A stretch of 55,497 nucleotides of DNA from Candidatus Baltobacteraceae bacterium (GTDB lineage: Bacteria > Vulcanimicrobiota > Vulcanimicrobiia > Vulcanimicrobiales > Vulcanimicrobiaceae), in NCBI GenBank assembly GCA_036559195.1, contig DATBTN010000059.1, positions 1 to 55,497 of the forward strand, in the 5' to 3' direction. The translations under genes were made by a program, and so were the position numbers. The notes under the pieces were generated by a model. The model saw nothing but the letters and a program-made list of their open reading frames with translations, was not told where the DNA came from and searched no databases. Below, piece by piece: positions 33,999 to 49,000 of the stretch. Numbering within the stretch: position 1 is the first letter of the stretch; each line of letters opens with the position of its first letter.

Positions 33999-36050
33999 AT
34001 GAGCATGCCGCAGAAATTCGAACTCGTCGCCCCCTACTCGCTCGCCGGCGACCAGCCGAAGGCCACCGCCGCCCTCAGCGAGGGCGTGCTCCGCGGCGAC
34101 CGCGCGCAGACGCTGCTCGGGGTGACGGGCTCGGGCAAAACCGTCGCCATGGCGCGCGTCATCGAGATGGTTCAGAAACCCACGCTCGTACTCTGCCACA
34201 ACAAGACGCTCGCGGCCCAGCTCTGCGCCGAGTTCCGCGATTTTTTCCCCAACAACGCGGTCGAGTATTTCGTATCGTACTTCGACTACTATCAGCCCGA
34301 AGCGTATATCGCGCACACCGATACCTATATCGAGAAGGACAGCTCGATCAACGACGAGATCGAGCGGCTCCGCCACTCGGCCACCCAGTCGATGCTCACG
34401 CGTCCCGATACGCTGATCGTGGCCTCGGTCTCGTGCATCTACGGCCTCGGTTCGCCCTCGGATTACATGGAGATGTCGGTCACGATCCGCGTCGGCGGCG
34501 AACTCAATCGCGACGCATTCCTGCGCAAACTCGTCGACATGCAATACCGGCGCAACGATCTCAACCTCGTGCGCGGAACCTTTCGCGTTCGCGGCGACAC
34601 GCTTGAATTCGTAAGCGTCGATGAAGAGCTCGTTCATCGCATCGAGTTTTTCGGCGATACGGTCGATGCGATCAACGTCGTCAACTTGATGACCGGCGAG
34701 TACGTCGAGTCCAAAGACGAACTGCTGATCTTCCCGGCCAAGCATTTCATCACGCCCGACGAGAAGCTGCGCCGTGCCGTTACGTCGATCGAAATCGAGC
34801 TCGAGGATCGGCTCAAGTATTTCAAGGACAACGGCAAACTGATCGAGGCGCAGCGCATCGAGGGCCGCACCCGATACGATCTCGACATGCTGCGCGAAGT
34901 CGGCTACTGCAACGGCGTCGAGAATTACTCGCGGCACCTCACCGGTCGCGAACCGGGCTCCACGCCGTGGTGCCTCCTGGACTTCTTTCCGAAGGATTGG
35001 CTGCTCTTCGTCGACGAGTCGCACGTGACGATGCCGCAGACGCATGGCATGTTCGCGGGCGATCGCTCGCGCAAACTCTCGCTCGTCGATCACGGCTTTC
35101 GCCTGCCGAGCGCGCTCGATAACCGGCCGCTCACCTACGACGAATTCGACGCACATATCAACCAGGTCGTCTACGTCTCGGCGACGCCGAGTACGTACGA
35201 GCTCGGGCGCAGCAGCCAAGTCGTCGAAATGATTATTCGCCCGACCGGCCTGGTCGATCCCGAAGTCGAGGTGCGGCCGACCCGCAATCAGGTCGACGAT
35301 CTCATGGAAGAGATTCGCCTGCGCGTGACGCGCAACGAACGCGTGCTCGTGACCACGCTAACCAAGAAGATGGCCGAGGATCTCACCGACTTCTTGCTCG
35401 AGATGAACTTTAAGGTGCGTTACCTGCATAGCGAGATCGACACGCTCGAGCGCATCGCGATTCTGCGCGATCTGCGCCTGGGCGTCTTCGACGTACTCGT
35501 CGGAATTAATTTGCTGCGCGAAGGTTTGGATTTGCCGGAAGTCTCGCTCGTCGGCATCCTCGACGCCGATAAAGAAGGCTATCTGCGCAGCGAGACCTCG
35601 CTCGTGCAGACGATTGGGCGCGCGGCGCGGCACGTTGAAGGCAAGGTGATCATGTACGCAGACGTCATTACGGAATCGATGGCGCGCGCGCTCGGTGAGA
35701 CCAAGCGCCGCCGCGAAACGCAGGTCGCGTTCAACGCCGCGCACGGCATCGAGCCGAAGTCGATTCGCAAGGAGGTTCGCGACATTCTCGAACTCGTCGG
35801 CGCCACCGCCGACGTTGAGGAGAAATTAAAGCGGGAAAAACTGCCGCGCGACGTGGCGATCAAGATGGCGCAGGACATCGAGCGCAAGATGCGCGAGTAC
35901 GCCGCCAATCTCGAGTTCGAAAAGGCGGCTGCGCTTCGCGACGAGCTGGTGGAACTGCGCAAACAGTTGGGGGGCAACGAGTCGCTGCTTTTTGCGGGCA
36001 AGGCACCGAAGATTTTCGAGCAGGCGCTCAAGGAACTGGCCGGCCGCTAG
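33999..36050 (+). CDS. uvrB: UvrABC nucleotide-excision repair protein B
   Basis: Damage-verifying helicase-like subunit, 683 residues. Walker A is GVTGSGKT, the beta-hairpin lies within [13 protein letters not shown] (one Tyr of the usual motif is Phe), VYVSATP is a helicase motif, and GRAARH is motif VI. The C-terminal UVR domain (about 640-680, [19 protein letters not shown]) binds UvrC. ATG 33999 is used; a second ATG at 34005 is also possible. uvrA is about 7 kb downstream on the same strand. Confidence 0.96.
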   Translation: MSMPQKFELVAPYSLAGDQPKATAALSEGVLRGDRAQTLLGVTGSGKTVAMARVIEMVQKPTLVLCHNKTLAAQLCAEFRDFFPNNAVEYFVSYFDYYQPEAYIAHTDTYIEKDSSINDEIERLRHSATQSMLTRPDTLIVASVSCIYGLGSPSDYMEMSVTIRVGGELNRDAFLRKLVDMQYRRNDLNLVRGTFRVRGDTLEFVSVDEELVHRIEFFGDTVDAINVVNLMTGEYVESKDELLIFPAKHFITPDEKLRRAVTSIEIELEDRLKYFKDNGKLIEAQRIEGRTRYDLDMLREVGYCNGVENYSRHLTGREPGSTPWCLLDFFPKDWLLFVDESHVTMPQTHGMFAGDRSRKLSLVDHGFRLPSALDNRPLTYDEFDAHINQVVYVSATPSTYELGRSSQVVEMIIRPTGLVDPEVEVRPTRNQVDDLMEEIRLRVTRNERVLVTTLTKKMAEDLTDFLLEMNFKVRYLHSEIDTLERIAILRDLRLGVFDVLVGINLLREGLDLPEVSLVGILDADKEGYLRSETSLVQTIGRAARHVEGKVIMYADVITESMARALGETKRRRETQVAFNAAHGIEPKSIRKEVRDILELVGATADVEEKLKREKLPRDVAIKMAQDIERKMREYAANLEFEKAAALRDELVELRKQLGGNESLLFAGKAPKIFEQALKELAGR

Positions 36051-36163
36051 CCCGGGGCGGCGCCGATCGTACGGCCAGCGCGTGAACGGTGCCGATTCCC
36101 GGGTACACGATCTTCCCAAAGCTTTCTTCCTTGGTTACCAAGCACGTAAGGAGCGAAACTTTA

Positions 36164-36664
36164 ATGAAGCATCTACGAACGATTCGCGCGACCGCGGCTG
36201 CGGTTGCCCTGGCGGCAACCGTTGGATTCGTCGGTTTGGCGCACGCCCCGTCGAGCGCCCGTCCGGCGCCGCAGGCGACGGAGCTTCCATCCCCGGCCGA
36301 GTCGGCGCCCCCCGAGGCCGCGACCCCAGAGCCCGTGATGGCGCCCCCGGCCGGTACCACGACGCCCGCGCCGGATCAGGCGACGCCGGCGACCGGCAGC
36401 ACCGCTCCGACCACGCAGACCAACGCACTCAACGACAATCCCAACGGAGCGAATTGGCTGCAGAAGTTCAATCGCCAGCCGGCCGCCATGCCGAGCCACA
36501 CCATGCCGAGTCACACGATGATGATGAAGCATCACATGATGACGCCGGGCCACATGCCGATGGCGCATCCCATGCCGATGGCGCATCCCATGCCGATGAA
36601 GCACCCGATGCCGATGAAACACCCAATGACGATGCCGATGCCGAAACCGTCGCCGACGCCCTAG
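36164..36664 (+). CDS. Secreted Met/His/Pro-rich protein, possible metal binder
   Basis: A 166-residue protein with a signal peptide (about 1-30, ending GLAHAPSS), a Pro/Ala/Thr-rich linker and a C-terminal tail built almost only of Met, His, Pro and Lys. The tail contains MPMAHP twice and MPMKHP twice, from an 18-nt repeat in the DNA. Met and His in this density usually bind Cu(I), Cu(II) or silver, as in periplasmic copper proteins; the role here is inference. ATG 36164 has TAAGGAG 10 nt upstream. No copper transporter lies nearby. Confidence 0.7.
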   Translation: MKHLRTIRATAAAVALAATVGFVGLAHAPSSARPAPQATELPSPAESAPPEAATPEPVMAPPAGTTTPAPDQATPATGSTAPTTQTNALNDNPNGANWLQKFNRQPAAMPSHTMPSHTMMMKHHMMTPGHMPMAHPMPMAHPMPMKHPMPMKHPMTMPMPKPSPTP

Positions 36665-36693
36665 CCGGCGCGGCCGGATACTCGAACGGTAAA

Positions 36694-36745
36694 ACAACGG
36701 AGCCCTCCGAAGGTACAAGGTCGCTAAAGGGAGGGTGTCCGTTGT
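36694..36745 (+). terminator. Long hairpin between the Met-rich gene and the GH38 gene
   Basis: ACAACGGA (36694-36701) pairs with TCCGTTGT (36738-36745), and CCCTCC (36703-36708) with GGAGGG (36730-36735), with one small bulge and a 21-nt loop. TGTATCGTTTT follows. It may end the upstream transcript. The GTG at 36735, the furthest start of the next gene, lies in the 3' arm, so it could also limit translation. Confidence 0.5.
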
Positions 36746-39260
36746 TGTATCGTTTTGGCTGCGCCGTTGGCAAGATCGACGGAATCGGATTGCGGCCGGC
36801 ACCGTAACCGTGCGGCTTACACTCGCCCCGGTGGAGCGCACCGGCGCGCTCGCGGTGTTGACGGCCACCCTGGAACCGCAGTCGCGCCCGGTACGCATTC
36901 GCTACGCAACGCGAACCGGCGCGCTTTTGCGGGTCGATGGAGCCGCGCTCGGAGCTTTCGATCGCGAACATCGCGAGGTCGAGTTGGCGCCGTGCGAGCG
37001 GCCGCGCGCGTTGCAGTTCGAAGTCGAACTGCGCGCCCTGCCAACCAACGCGCTGCCTTCCGGCCCCGGGCTGCAATGGATGCTGCTCCAGGCCCTCTCG
37101 CACCCCGAGCCGCACGCGCATGCGGAACTGCTCGAGGGCGCGGAATCGCTGCCGGAACCGGCCGACGGGGACGTTCGCGCGATCGGACACTCCCATCTGG
37201 ACGTTGCGTGGCTCTGGACGTACGAAGAAACGCGCCGCAAGGCCGCGCGCACGTTTGCCATCGCGACCGATCTGCTCGATCGCGATCCAACCTTTACGTT
37301 CGCGCAATCGCAGCCGCAGCTCTACGCCTTTGTGGAGCACGACGATCCCGCGCTGTTCGCACGCGTCGCGGCGCATGTGGCTGCGGGGCGCTTCGATCCG
37401 CAGGTCGCCGCCATGTGGGTCGAGCCCGACTGCAACCTGCCTTCGGGCGAATCGCTGCTGCGGCAGTTGCTCTTCGGGCACCGCTATTGCCTCGAACGTT
37501 TCGGCGTCGAGCCCGCGATCGCGTGGCTGCCCGATTCGTTCGGCTTCGCGAACACGCTGCCGATGCTGCTCGCGCACGCGGGCGTGCGTTTTTTTGCCAC
37601 GACCAAGCTGCAATGGAACGACACCACGCGCTTTCCCTATCCGCAGTTTACGTGGCGCGCGCCCGACGGCAGCGAAGTGATCGGCGCGCTGCTGCAATCG
37701 TACGACGGCGGCCTCACGCCCGAACGCATTCGGATCGCGCGCGAGCGCGACGAACCGATCGTCGCGGGGTATGGCGACGGGGGCGGCGGCGTGACGCCCG
37801 GGATGCTCGCCGACGTACGCCGCGACGGCCGCTGGATCGCGCCGCGCGGCTGGTTCGAGGAATTGCGCGCGCGCGGCGATCGTCTGCCGGTCCATGCCGG
37901 CGAACTCTATCTGGAGTATCATCGCGGCGTCTACACGACGCATCACGATCTCAAGGCGGGCAACGCGCTGCTCGAACGCGCGCTCGCGGAGGCGGAGGAA
38001 CTCGTCTCGTGGTGCACCGCCGTGCGCGCGCCGCGCGAGATGCTCGCGCATTTCCGCGATGGATTGCGCGCCGCGTGGGAGATCGTCCTGCGCAATCAAT
38101 TTCATGACGTGCTGCCCGGTACGTCGATCGCGGCCGTGAATGCCGATGCCGTTGCGGAGCACGCGCGCGCCGGCGAAATCGTTGCGAGCGTCTTGGGTTC
38201 CGCGCAGCAAGCGCTGCCGCGCGGTCGCGCGCCCGCGGCGCGCCCGCAATCAAGCGCGCCGCTCGAGACCGACGGCGACTACCTGTTCGACAACGGCTTG
38301 CTGCGCGCGAGAATCGCGCCCACCGGCGCCATTCTCGAACTCGCCGCCGCCGGCGGCCCAAACGTCTGCACGCAGGGCAACGTGCTCGCGCTCTACACCG
38401 ACCGGCCCAAGAAGTGGGAAGCGTGGAACGTGGACGCGGGCTACGAGCGCACGTTACGCCACGCCAAGCCCGGTCCGTGCCGCATCGAAGCGGGCGCCCT
38501 CGTCGTGCCGTTTACGTTCGGGCGTTCGAGCGCGACCATGCGCGTCGCGCTCGAGGCCGGCGAGCCGTTTCTGCGCGTCGATCTGGATCTCGATTGGCGC
38601 GAGCGGCGCACGCTGCTGCGCGTGGAGCAGTGGCTGCCGATCGATGCCGAGGCCGTCACGTACGGTACGCCGCACGGCACGGTCGAGCGCGGCGCGCGCC
38701 GGACGACGCCCGAGGAGCGTGCGAAGTTTGAAGTGCCGGGTCAGCGCTTCGCGGTGGTTCGCGGCGCCGGCGACGCGGGTCTCGCCCTCTTTGCGCTCGA
38801 CACCTACGGCTGGAGCGCGCGCGTGCTGCCCAAGGGCGGGATTCAACTGGGGCATTCGCTGCTGCGCGGTACGACCTGGCCCGACCCCGGCGCCGATCTC
38901 GGCGGCCAGCGGCTGCACTATGCGTTCGCGCCTTTCGCCGGCGCGACGATCGGCGCGATCGAGCGCGCGTGGCTGACGTTCGCGCACCAGCCGCGGGTTC
39001 GGCTCTTTACCTGCGACGACGACGGCGTTGCGATCGCGGCCTGCAAGCCCGCCGAGGATGGCGACGGCGCGATCGTGCGGGTTCGGGAATGCGACGGCCG
39101 GGGACGCGCGGTTGCGTTGCGCTGCGGCGCTCGCATGCGCGAAGCCGAGCCCGTCGATGCGCTGGAACGCCCGGCGAGCGGCGCGGCGACGATCGAAGGC
39201 GAACACCTGCATTGCGAGATCGGCGCTTTTGCCTTGCGCAGTTTCCGGGTAAGGTTCTAG
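36735..39260 (+). CDS. GH38 alpha-mannosidase
   Basis: Glycoside hydrolase of up to 841 residues that removes alpha-linked mannose. The zinc-binding HSHLDVAWLW and the nucleophile Asp in WLPDSFGF are typical of GH38, with NQFHDVLPGTSI and a C-terminal beta domain. No signal peptide is seen, so it is probably cytoplasmic. The start is uncertain: GTG 36735 lies inside a hairpin, and GTG 36810 (VRLTLAPVERTG) is the shorter choice. The next gene begins 1 nt after its stop. Together with the secreted GH125 enzyme it points to mannan or mannosylated-glycan use. Confidence 0.88.
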   Translation: MSVVVSFWLRRWQDRRNRIAAGTVTVRLTLAPVERTGALAVLTATLEPQSRPVRIRYATRTGALLRVDGAALGAFDREHREVELAPCERPRALQFEVELRALPTNALPSGPGLQWMLLQALSHPEPHAHAELLEGAESLPEPADGDVRAIGHSHLDVAWLWTYEETRRKAARTFAIATDLLDRDPTFTFAQSQPQLYAFVEHDDPALFARVAAHVAAGRFDPQVAAMWVEPDCNLPSGESLLRQLLFGHRYCLERFGVEPAIAWLPDSFGFANTLPMLLAHAGVRFFATTKLQWNDTTRFPYPQFTWRAPDGSEVIGALLQSYDGGLTPERIRIARERDEPIVAGYGDGGGGVTPGMLADVRRDGRWIAPRGWFEELRARGDRLPVHAGELYLEYHRGVYTTHHDLKAGNALLERALAEAEELVSWCTAVRAPREMLAHFRDGLRAAWEIVLRNQFHDVLPGTSIAAVNADAVAEHARAGEIVASVLGSAQQALPRGRAPAARPQSSAPLETDGDYLFDNGLLRARIAPTGAILELAAAGGPNVCTQGNVLALYTDRPKKWEAWNVDAGYERTLRHAKPGPCRIEAGALVVPFTFGRSSATMRVALEAGEPFLRVDLDLDWRERRTLLRVEQWLPIDAEAVTYGTPHGTVERGARRTTPEERAKFEVPGQRFAVVRGAGDAGLALFALDTYGWSARVLPKGGIQLGHSLLRGTTWPDPGADLGGQRLHYAFAPFAGATIGAIERAWLTFAHQPRVRLFTCDDDGVAIAACKPAEDGDGAIVRVRECDGRGRAVALRCGARMREAEPVDALERPASGAATIEGEHLHCEIGAFALRSFRVRF

Positions 39261-39261
39261 G

Positions 39262-39984
39262 ATGCGCGATCTACACTGCGTCCTGTTTGATTTGGACGAC
39301 ACGCTCCACGACGACACGCTCGCCTACAAGAGCGCCGCGGAAGAAGTGGCGCGGGAGGTTGCGGCGGAGCACGGTATCGATGCGCTCGCTCTCAAGACCG
39401 CCTACGTGGCCGAGGCCGAGGGATTCTGGAAGCAGCTCTCGAGCGACCAGCTTGCGACGCGGCTCGCGAGCCTGCGGGCGACGCTGTGGTCGAACGCGCT
39501 AGGCACCGTCGGCCTCACCGATCGCGATCTCGCGAGCCGGAGCGCCTCGAATTACAATCGCTACCGCAAAAAGTATCTCGCCCTTTTTCCGGGCGCGCGC
39601 GATCTGCTGCTCGCGCTGCGCGCGCGCGGCACGAAACTCGGGCTCGTTACCAATGGGTTTGCCGAGACGCATCGCGAGAAGATCGCGCTTTTGCAAATCG
39701 GCGAACTCTTCGATGCGATCTTTATCGCCGACGAGGTCGGGATGCTCAAGCCCGATCCGCTGCTCTTCGCCCACGCGTGCACCAAACTCGCGTGCGCGCC
39801 CTCGCACAGCGCGATGGTCGGCGACCGTTACGAACGCGATATTCGCGGGGCCCGCGATGCCGGGCTTTTCACGGTGTGGATGAACGTGCACGGCGAGACG
39901 GTGCCCGCGGGCGCGCCGCCGCCGGACGTTACCGTCGAGACCGTCGGCCAGGTTGCGGCCGTTCTGCTCGGCGAACCCGCGTAG
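39262..39984 (+). CDS. HAD-superfamily phosphatase
   Basis: A 240-residue hydrolase of the C1-capped HAD group, similar to YjjG or phosphoglycolate-phosphatase-like enzymes. Motif I is FDLDDTLHD (nucleophile and acid Asp), motif II is LVTNGF, motif III Lys is in MLKPDP, and motif IV is GDRYERDI. It dephosphorylates a small metabolite; the substrate is not readable from sequence. ATG 39262 lies 1 nt after the mannosidase stop, and the next ATG lies 1 nt beyond its own stop, so a coupled series is likely. Confidence 0.85.
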   Translation: MRDLHCVLFDLDDTLHDDTLAYKSAAEEVAREVAAEHGIDALALKTAYVAEAEGFWKQLSSDQLATRLASLRATLWSNALGTVGLTDRDLASRSASNYNRYRKKYLALFPGARDLLLALRARGTKLGLVTNGFAETHREKIALLQIGELFDAIFIADEVGMLKPDPLLFAHACTKLACAPSHSAMVGDRYERDIRGARDAGLFTVWMNVHGETVPAGAPPPDVTVETVGQVAAVLLGEPA

Positions 39985-39985
39985 G

Positions 39986-40741
39986 ATGCAAGCGCAGGCA
40001 CCGGTCACCGGCACGTTCCGTCGCGCGTGGGAACTGCTGGCCGGCAATTGGATCGTCGTGGTACCGGCCGTTATCGTCGGCATCGTTACCGGCGTGGTGC
40101 TCTATCTGTTGGACGTCTACGCCGGCGTCTCGCTCGGCGGGCTCGGCGATCTCAACGGCGGACCCGGCGTTTTTGCAATCTTTATCGGCTCGATCGTCGC
40201 CGTCGTCGTGCGGATGCTCGGGGCGATCGTTTCGATCGCGTACACGACCGGCATGGCGGCGGCGGCGTGGCAGCGCGGCCGTGCGACGCTCGCCGACGGT
40301 ACGAGCGCGCTACGCAAAGACGGCACGCAAGTCTTCATCGCGATCCTGCTGCTGTTTCTAATCGGTTCCATCGCCGCGTTTTTGATGGATTTTCTCTTCT
40401 ATCTTCCGGTCTTGCTCTATGCGATCTTCGTGCTCTATACGATTCCGGGCGTCATCGTCGGCGAACGGACGGCGGTTGACGCGCTCGTCGAGTCCTTTCG
40501 GCTAGCCGGAAAGAACTTTTGGGCGACCACCGGCGTCGTGGCGCTCATCATCGCGATCGCCGCCGTGGCCGCGATTCTTGGGGGGCTGCTGCACGGCATT
40601 CCGCTGATCGGCTCGATCTTCGAGCTGGTCGTTATGGAGGTGGTCGTCGCCTACGCGACCCTGGTCGTTGTGGGAGAATATATCGTTTTGCGCCCCACCC
40701 TCGACCAGCCGGCCGACGCTCCCCCGCCGGCTGCATCCTAA
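39986..40741 (+). CDS. Multi-pass membrane protein of unknown function
   Basis: About 251 residues with roughly six membrane helices and a soluble N-terminus ([16 protein letters not shown]). Helices are rich in Val, Ile and Ala; [19 protein letters not shown] lies between helices and is typical of membrane domains found in glycerophosphodiester phosphodiesterase-like or DUF-type proteins. No enzyme motif is seen. The C-terminus is Pro/Ala-rich. It starts 1 nt after the HAD gene stop and 28 nt before uvrA. Confidence 0.6.
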   Translation: MQAQAPVTGTFRRAWELLAGNWIVVVPAVIVGIVTGVVLYLLDVYAGVSLGGLGDLNGGPGVFAIFIGSIVAVVVRMLGAIVSIAYTTGMAAAAWQRGRATLADGTSALRKDGTQVFIAILLLFLIGSIAAFLMDFLFYLPVLLYAIFVLYTIPGVIVGERTAVDALVESFRLAGKNFWATTGVVALIIAIAAVAAILGGLLHGIPLIGSIFELVVMEVVVAYATLVVVGEYIVLRPTLDQPADAPPPAAS

Positions 40742-40769
40742 ACTCCCAAGCCGCGGTCTAGAGAAAAGC

Positions 40770-43730
<2,961 letters not shown>

Positions 43731-43742
43731 CCCATGAGCAAT

Positions 43743-43838
43743 TGTCATCCTGAGCTTGTCGAAGGACGGAGCTTGTCGAAGGACGTGGTTCGACAGGCTC
43801 ACCATGACAAGTCGAAGGACGGGCTCACTATGACAAGT
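43743..43838. repeat. Dispersed palindromic repeat, copy B (inverted pair)
   Basis: TGTCATCCTGAGCTTGTCG starts at 43743 and continues AAGGACG. Its near inverted copy runs at 43784-43809 (CGTGGTTCGACAGG, CTCACCATGACA). The pair can fold, but CC faces CC and GG faces GG, leaving two symmetric mismatched patches. A partial unit fills the loop side, and further partial units (GTCGAAGGACGGGCTCAC, ATGACAAGTCGAAG) follow. It sits between uvrA and the VOC gene. Confidence 0.85.
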
Positions 43839-43857
43839 CGAAGTGGAGTTGACGGCG

Positions 43858-46279
<2,422 letters not shown>

Positions 46280-46311
46280 AACCAGCGACTCCTCACCAAC
46301 CCCCCCCCTCT

Positions 46312-46353
46312 TGTCATCCTGAGCTTGTCGAAGGACGAGCCTGTCGAAGGACG
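46312..46353 (+). repeat. Dispersed palindromic repeat, copy D
   Basis: TGTCATCCTGAGCTTGTCG at 46312 continues AAGGACGAG and adds the partial unit CCTGTCGAAGGACG, just as in copy A. No inverted partner follows. A run of nine C lies just before it (about 46300-46309). Confidence 0.82.
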
Positions 46354-46376
46354 GGCTTGCGGTTGCGAGCGCGGGG

Positions 46377-47903
46377 TTAGAAGACGCGTACGATGCCGGC
46401 GGGGTGAGGCGGTTCGGATAGCGCGCTTGCGAGGGCGTCGGGGAGGTCGCCGGCGATTACGCCGCGGCTGCGTTCGGCGGCGCAGCGTTTACCGGTCAAT
46501 CCGTGCCAGTAGGCGCCGACGCGCGCCGCGTCGACCGGTGCGAGTCCTTGGGCGAGCAGTGTCGCGATGATACCCGTGAGTACGTCGCCGGTGCCGGCCG
46601 TCGCGAGCGCGTTGTTGCCGCTGGTATTCACGTGCATCGTCGCGCCGTCGTAGATTAGCGTGCTCTGGCCTTTAAGCAGCGTGACGATCGCGGTGCGGTG
46701 CACAAACTCGCGCAAGCGTTCGACGCGTTCGCCGTCGCCCACGCTCCCTTTGCCGGAGAGTCGCGCGAACTCACCCGCGTGCGGCGTTAGAACGCAGCGC
46801 TTGGCACGCAAGAGTTCCAGATGTTTCGCGAAGTGAAATAGCGCGCTCGCATCGGCGACGAACGGCAGCTCGATGCGTTCGGCGACGCCGCGCACGATCG
46901 CGCCGGTTCGCTCGTCCAAGCCCAGACCCGGGCCGACGGCAAACGCCGTTGCATGATTTGCCAGATCGAGAATCGTACCGACGGCCGCGGCCGCCGATTG
47001 CGATTCGGGAATGGTCACGACGACCGCCTCGACGAGATGCGCGCGCAGCGCCGGTGCGGCCGCCTCGCTCGTAACGACCGTCACGTATCCGGCACCCGCG
47101 CGAGCCGCGCCGCGCGCGGCGAGTATCGCGGCTCCGGGGAACTGACTCGACCCGGCAAAGAGTAGCGGCGCACCCGAACGGCGCTTATCCGAATCGGCCG
47201 GGCGTTCGGGCAGCCGCGCGATCAGCTCCGCCGCATCGACGGCCGCATAGATGCGGTCCTGCGTCGCAAGCTCGGCGTCGGCGATCCCGATCGACGCGCA
47301 CCAGAGCGCGCCGACGAAGGCGCGGGCGTTTTCGAGCAGCAGGCCCGGCTTCAGCGCGCCGAGCGCGAGCGTCACGTCCGCGCGCACCGCGTCGCCGGGG
47401 GTCGCACCGGTCAGCGCGTCGACGCCGCTCGGAACGTCGATGGCGAGCACCTCCGCGTCGCTGCCGTTCACCGCTGCAATCGCCGCCGCATACTGCGGCG
47501 GCAGCGGCATGCGAGCACCCGTACCGAAAAGCGCATCGAGCACGAGTCCGCTCTCGCCGATCGCCGCGCGCGCGGCCGTTTCATTCTGCGGGAGCGGGTG
47601 AAGATGCACGCCGGCATCGTGGGCGCGCAGCTCGGCATCGCGGCGCGCGGGCGAGGACGAGCGCTCGTCCTCCTGCGCGTAGATGTGCCGCTCGTAGGAC
47701 GCATCCAATTCCGCAAACGCGGCGAATGCGTCTCCGCCGTTGTTGCCGGGACCGGCAAACGCGACGATGCGCGGCCCGCGGGCATGGCGCTCGATCAGTT
47801 CGGCGATGCGCGCGCCGGCGTTGCGCATCAGTTCGACCTCGCCCATTCGTTGCGCGGCCAGCGCGTCCACGGCGCGCATTTGCTCGGGCGTCAGTACGAA
47901 CAC
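46377..47903 (-). CDS. nnr: Bifunctional NAD(P)H-hydrate repair enzyme
   Basis: Repairs hydrated, damaged NADH and NADPH in 508 residues. The N-terminal YjeF/NAXE epimerase domain has AGPGNNGGDAF and LDALFGTG, AIDVPSGVD. The C-terminal ADP/ATP-dependent dehydratase has the ribokinase-like LTPHAGEFARL and ATAGTGDVLTGII. GTG 47903 begins 1 nt after the acpS stop, so acpS-nnr is an operon, a common pairing in bacteria. The 3' end faces ligA across two palindromic repeats. Confidence 0.94.
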   Translation of the reverse strand: MFVLTPEQMRAVDALAAQRMGEVELMRNAGARIAELIERHARGPRIVAFAGPGNNGGDAFAAFAELDASYERHIYAQEDERSSSPARRDAELRAHDAGVHLHPLPQNETAARAAIGESGLVLDALFGTGARMPLPPQYAAAIAAVNGSDAEVLAIDVPSGVDALTGATPGDAVRADVTLALGALKPGLLLENARAFVGALWCASIGIADAELATQDRIYAAVDAAELIARLPERPADSDKRRSGAPLLFAGSSQFPGAAILAARGAARAGAGYVTVVTSEAAAPALRAHLVEAVVVTIPESQSAAAAVGTILDLANHATAFAVGPGLGLDERTGAIVRGVAERIELPFVADASALFHFAKHLELLRAKRCVLTPHAGEFARLSGKGSVGDGERVERLREFVHRTAIVTLLKGQSTLIYDGATMHVNTSGNNALATAGTGDVLTGIIATLLAQGLAPVDAARVGAYWHGLTGKRCAAERSRGVIAGDLPDALASALSEPPHPAGIVRVF

Positions 47904-47904
47904 G

Positions 47905-48270
47905 CTACTCGCGTTCCAGAATGACGACCGCGGCCGCCGCGTTCGCCGTATGCGTGATCGTCAGGTGGACGGCCGAGACGCCGCGGCGCGCGAGCAGCTC
48001 GCTTGCTCGCCCCAAAAGCACGATCGCGGGCTTCCCGCTGCGTTCGTGCGAGACCCCGATCTGCCGCCACGGGATCGCGTGTCCGAATGCCTTGCGCGTC
48101 GCCTCTTTCGCGGCAAAGAATCCGGCGAAACGTTCGGCGCGATTGCGCTTGCGCATCGCGTAGGCGACCTCTTCGTCGGTGTAGATCTTGCGCGCGAACC
48201 ATGCGAGCTTCGCGTCGTCGAAGCGATAGCGCTCGACCTCCGCCAGGTCGATCCCCATGCCAATGATCAT
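47905..48270 (-). CDS. acpS: Holo-[acyl-carrier-protein] synthase
   Basis: Transfers phosphopantetheine from CoA to ACP, activating fatty acid synthesis. The 121-residue length is normal. MGIDLAEVER carries the metal Asp and FFAAKEATRKAFG carries the metal Glu; VHLTITHTANAAAAVV closes the fold. ATG 48270 lies 48 nt from the divergent archaemetzincin start. First gene of acpS-nnr. Confidence 0.94.
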   Translation of the reverse strand: MIIGMGIDLAEVERYRFDDAKLAWFARKIYTDEEVAYAMRKRNRAERFAGFFAAKEATRKAFGHAIPWRQIGVSHERSGKPAIVLLGRASELLARRGVSAVHLTITHTANAAAAVVILERE

Positions 48271-48318
48271 AGCTAGCAGTGTTCGGCCCCGCGGTGGCGA
48301 AGACTCCTCCCGCAGACT

Positions 48319-48852
48319 ATGGAAACGCAGATCCGCATCGTCCCGATCAACGCGATCGACCCCGGCTTCCTTTCGCGTTTGGGACTCTGTCTCGAAGAAC
48401 GTTTCTTATACAGCGCGTCGGTGCAGCGCGGGCTCGCCGTACCACGCAGCGCGGTCAACAGCGCGCGGCAGCAAATGTTCCTCTCGACGCTCACCTCGAA
48501 AGTGTTGCGCGAGTATCCCGACGACGACGGCCTGCTCCTCGCGATCACCGATTTCGACCTCTACAAAACGTCGCACCGCTTCATCTTCGGCGACGCCGAC
48601 GAGCAACGGCGCGTCGCGGTCGTTTCGCTGCATCGGCTTCGTTCGGAGTTCTACGGCGAAGAACCCGACGAGAACGTGCTCTTCCAGCGAACGCTCAAAG
48701 AATGCGTGCACGAGCTGGGCCACGCGCTCGGCCTCAAACATTGCTATAACGCGCGCTGCGCGATGTATTACTCGAACTCGATCTTCGAGAGCGACAACAA
48801 GATGTCGTACTACTGCGAAGCCTGCGACAAGCGCAGCCGCGCCCGGAGCTGA
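48319..48852 (+). CDS. amzA: Archaemetzincin-type zinc metalloprotease
   Basis: A 177-residue peptidase of the archaemetzincin family (M54), frequent in archaea and scattered in bacteria. The full signature is present: HELGHALGLKH (residues 131-141, three zinc His and the catalytic Glu), then Cys142, Cys147, Met149 (the Met-turn) and a later CEAC, which binds a second, structural zinc. No signal peptide is seen, so it is cytoplasmic. Physiological substrates are unknown. The start has no strong ribosome site. Confidence 0.93.
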   Translation: METQIRIVPINAIDPGFLSRLGLCLEERFLYSASVQRGLAVPRSAVNSARQQMFLSTLTSKVLREYPDDDGLLLAITDFDLYKTSHRFIFGDADEQRRVAVVSLHRLRSEFYGEEPDENVLFQRTLKECVHELGHALGLKHCYNARCAMYYSNSIFESDNKMSYYCEACDKRSRARS

Positions 48853-49000
48853 GAGGCCCTCCGGGCCCCGCTCTAAATAAATTCCCCGTTTTAGCCGTAG
48901 ACTCTGAGAGAAGAATGCCGGAGCGCCCGTCGGGCGCCTTCCTTGGCGTTCGATCGTTTTTCGAGGCGAGGTTCGAGTGGTTCTTGCTGGGAGCAGGCCG
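48853..49000. terminator. Hairpins after amzA and before the chemoreceptor gene
   Basis: GGCCC-TCC-GGGCC (48855-48867) and GCGCCC-GTC-GGGCGC (about 48923-48937) follow the amzA stop. CTTCCTT comes after the second, so it may end the amzA transcript. GGAG upstream of ATG 49001 is the ribosome site for the next gene. No riboswitch class was recognised. Confidence 0.45.
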
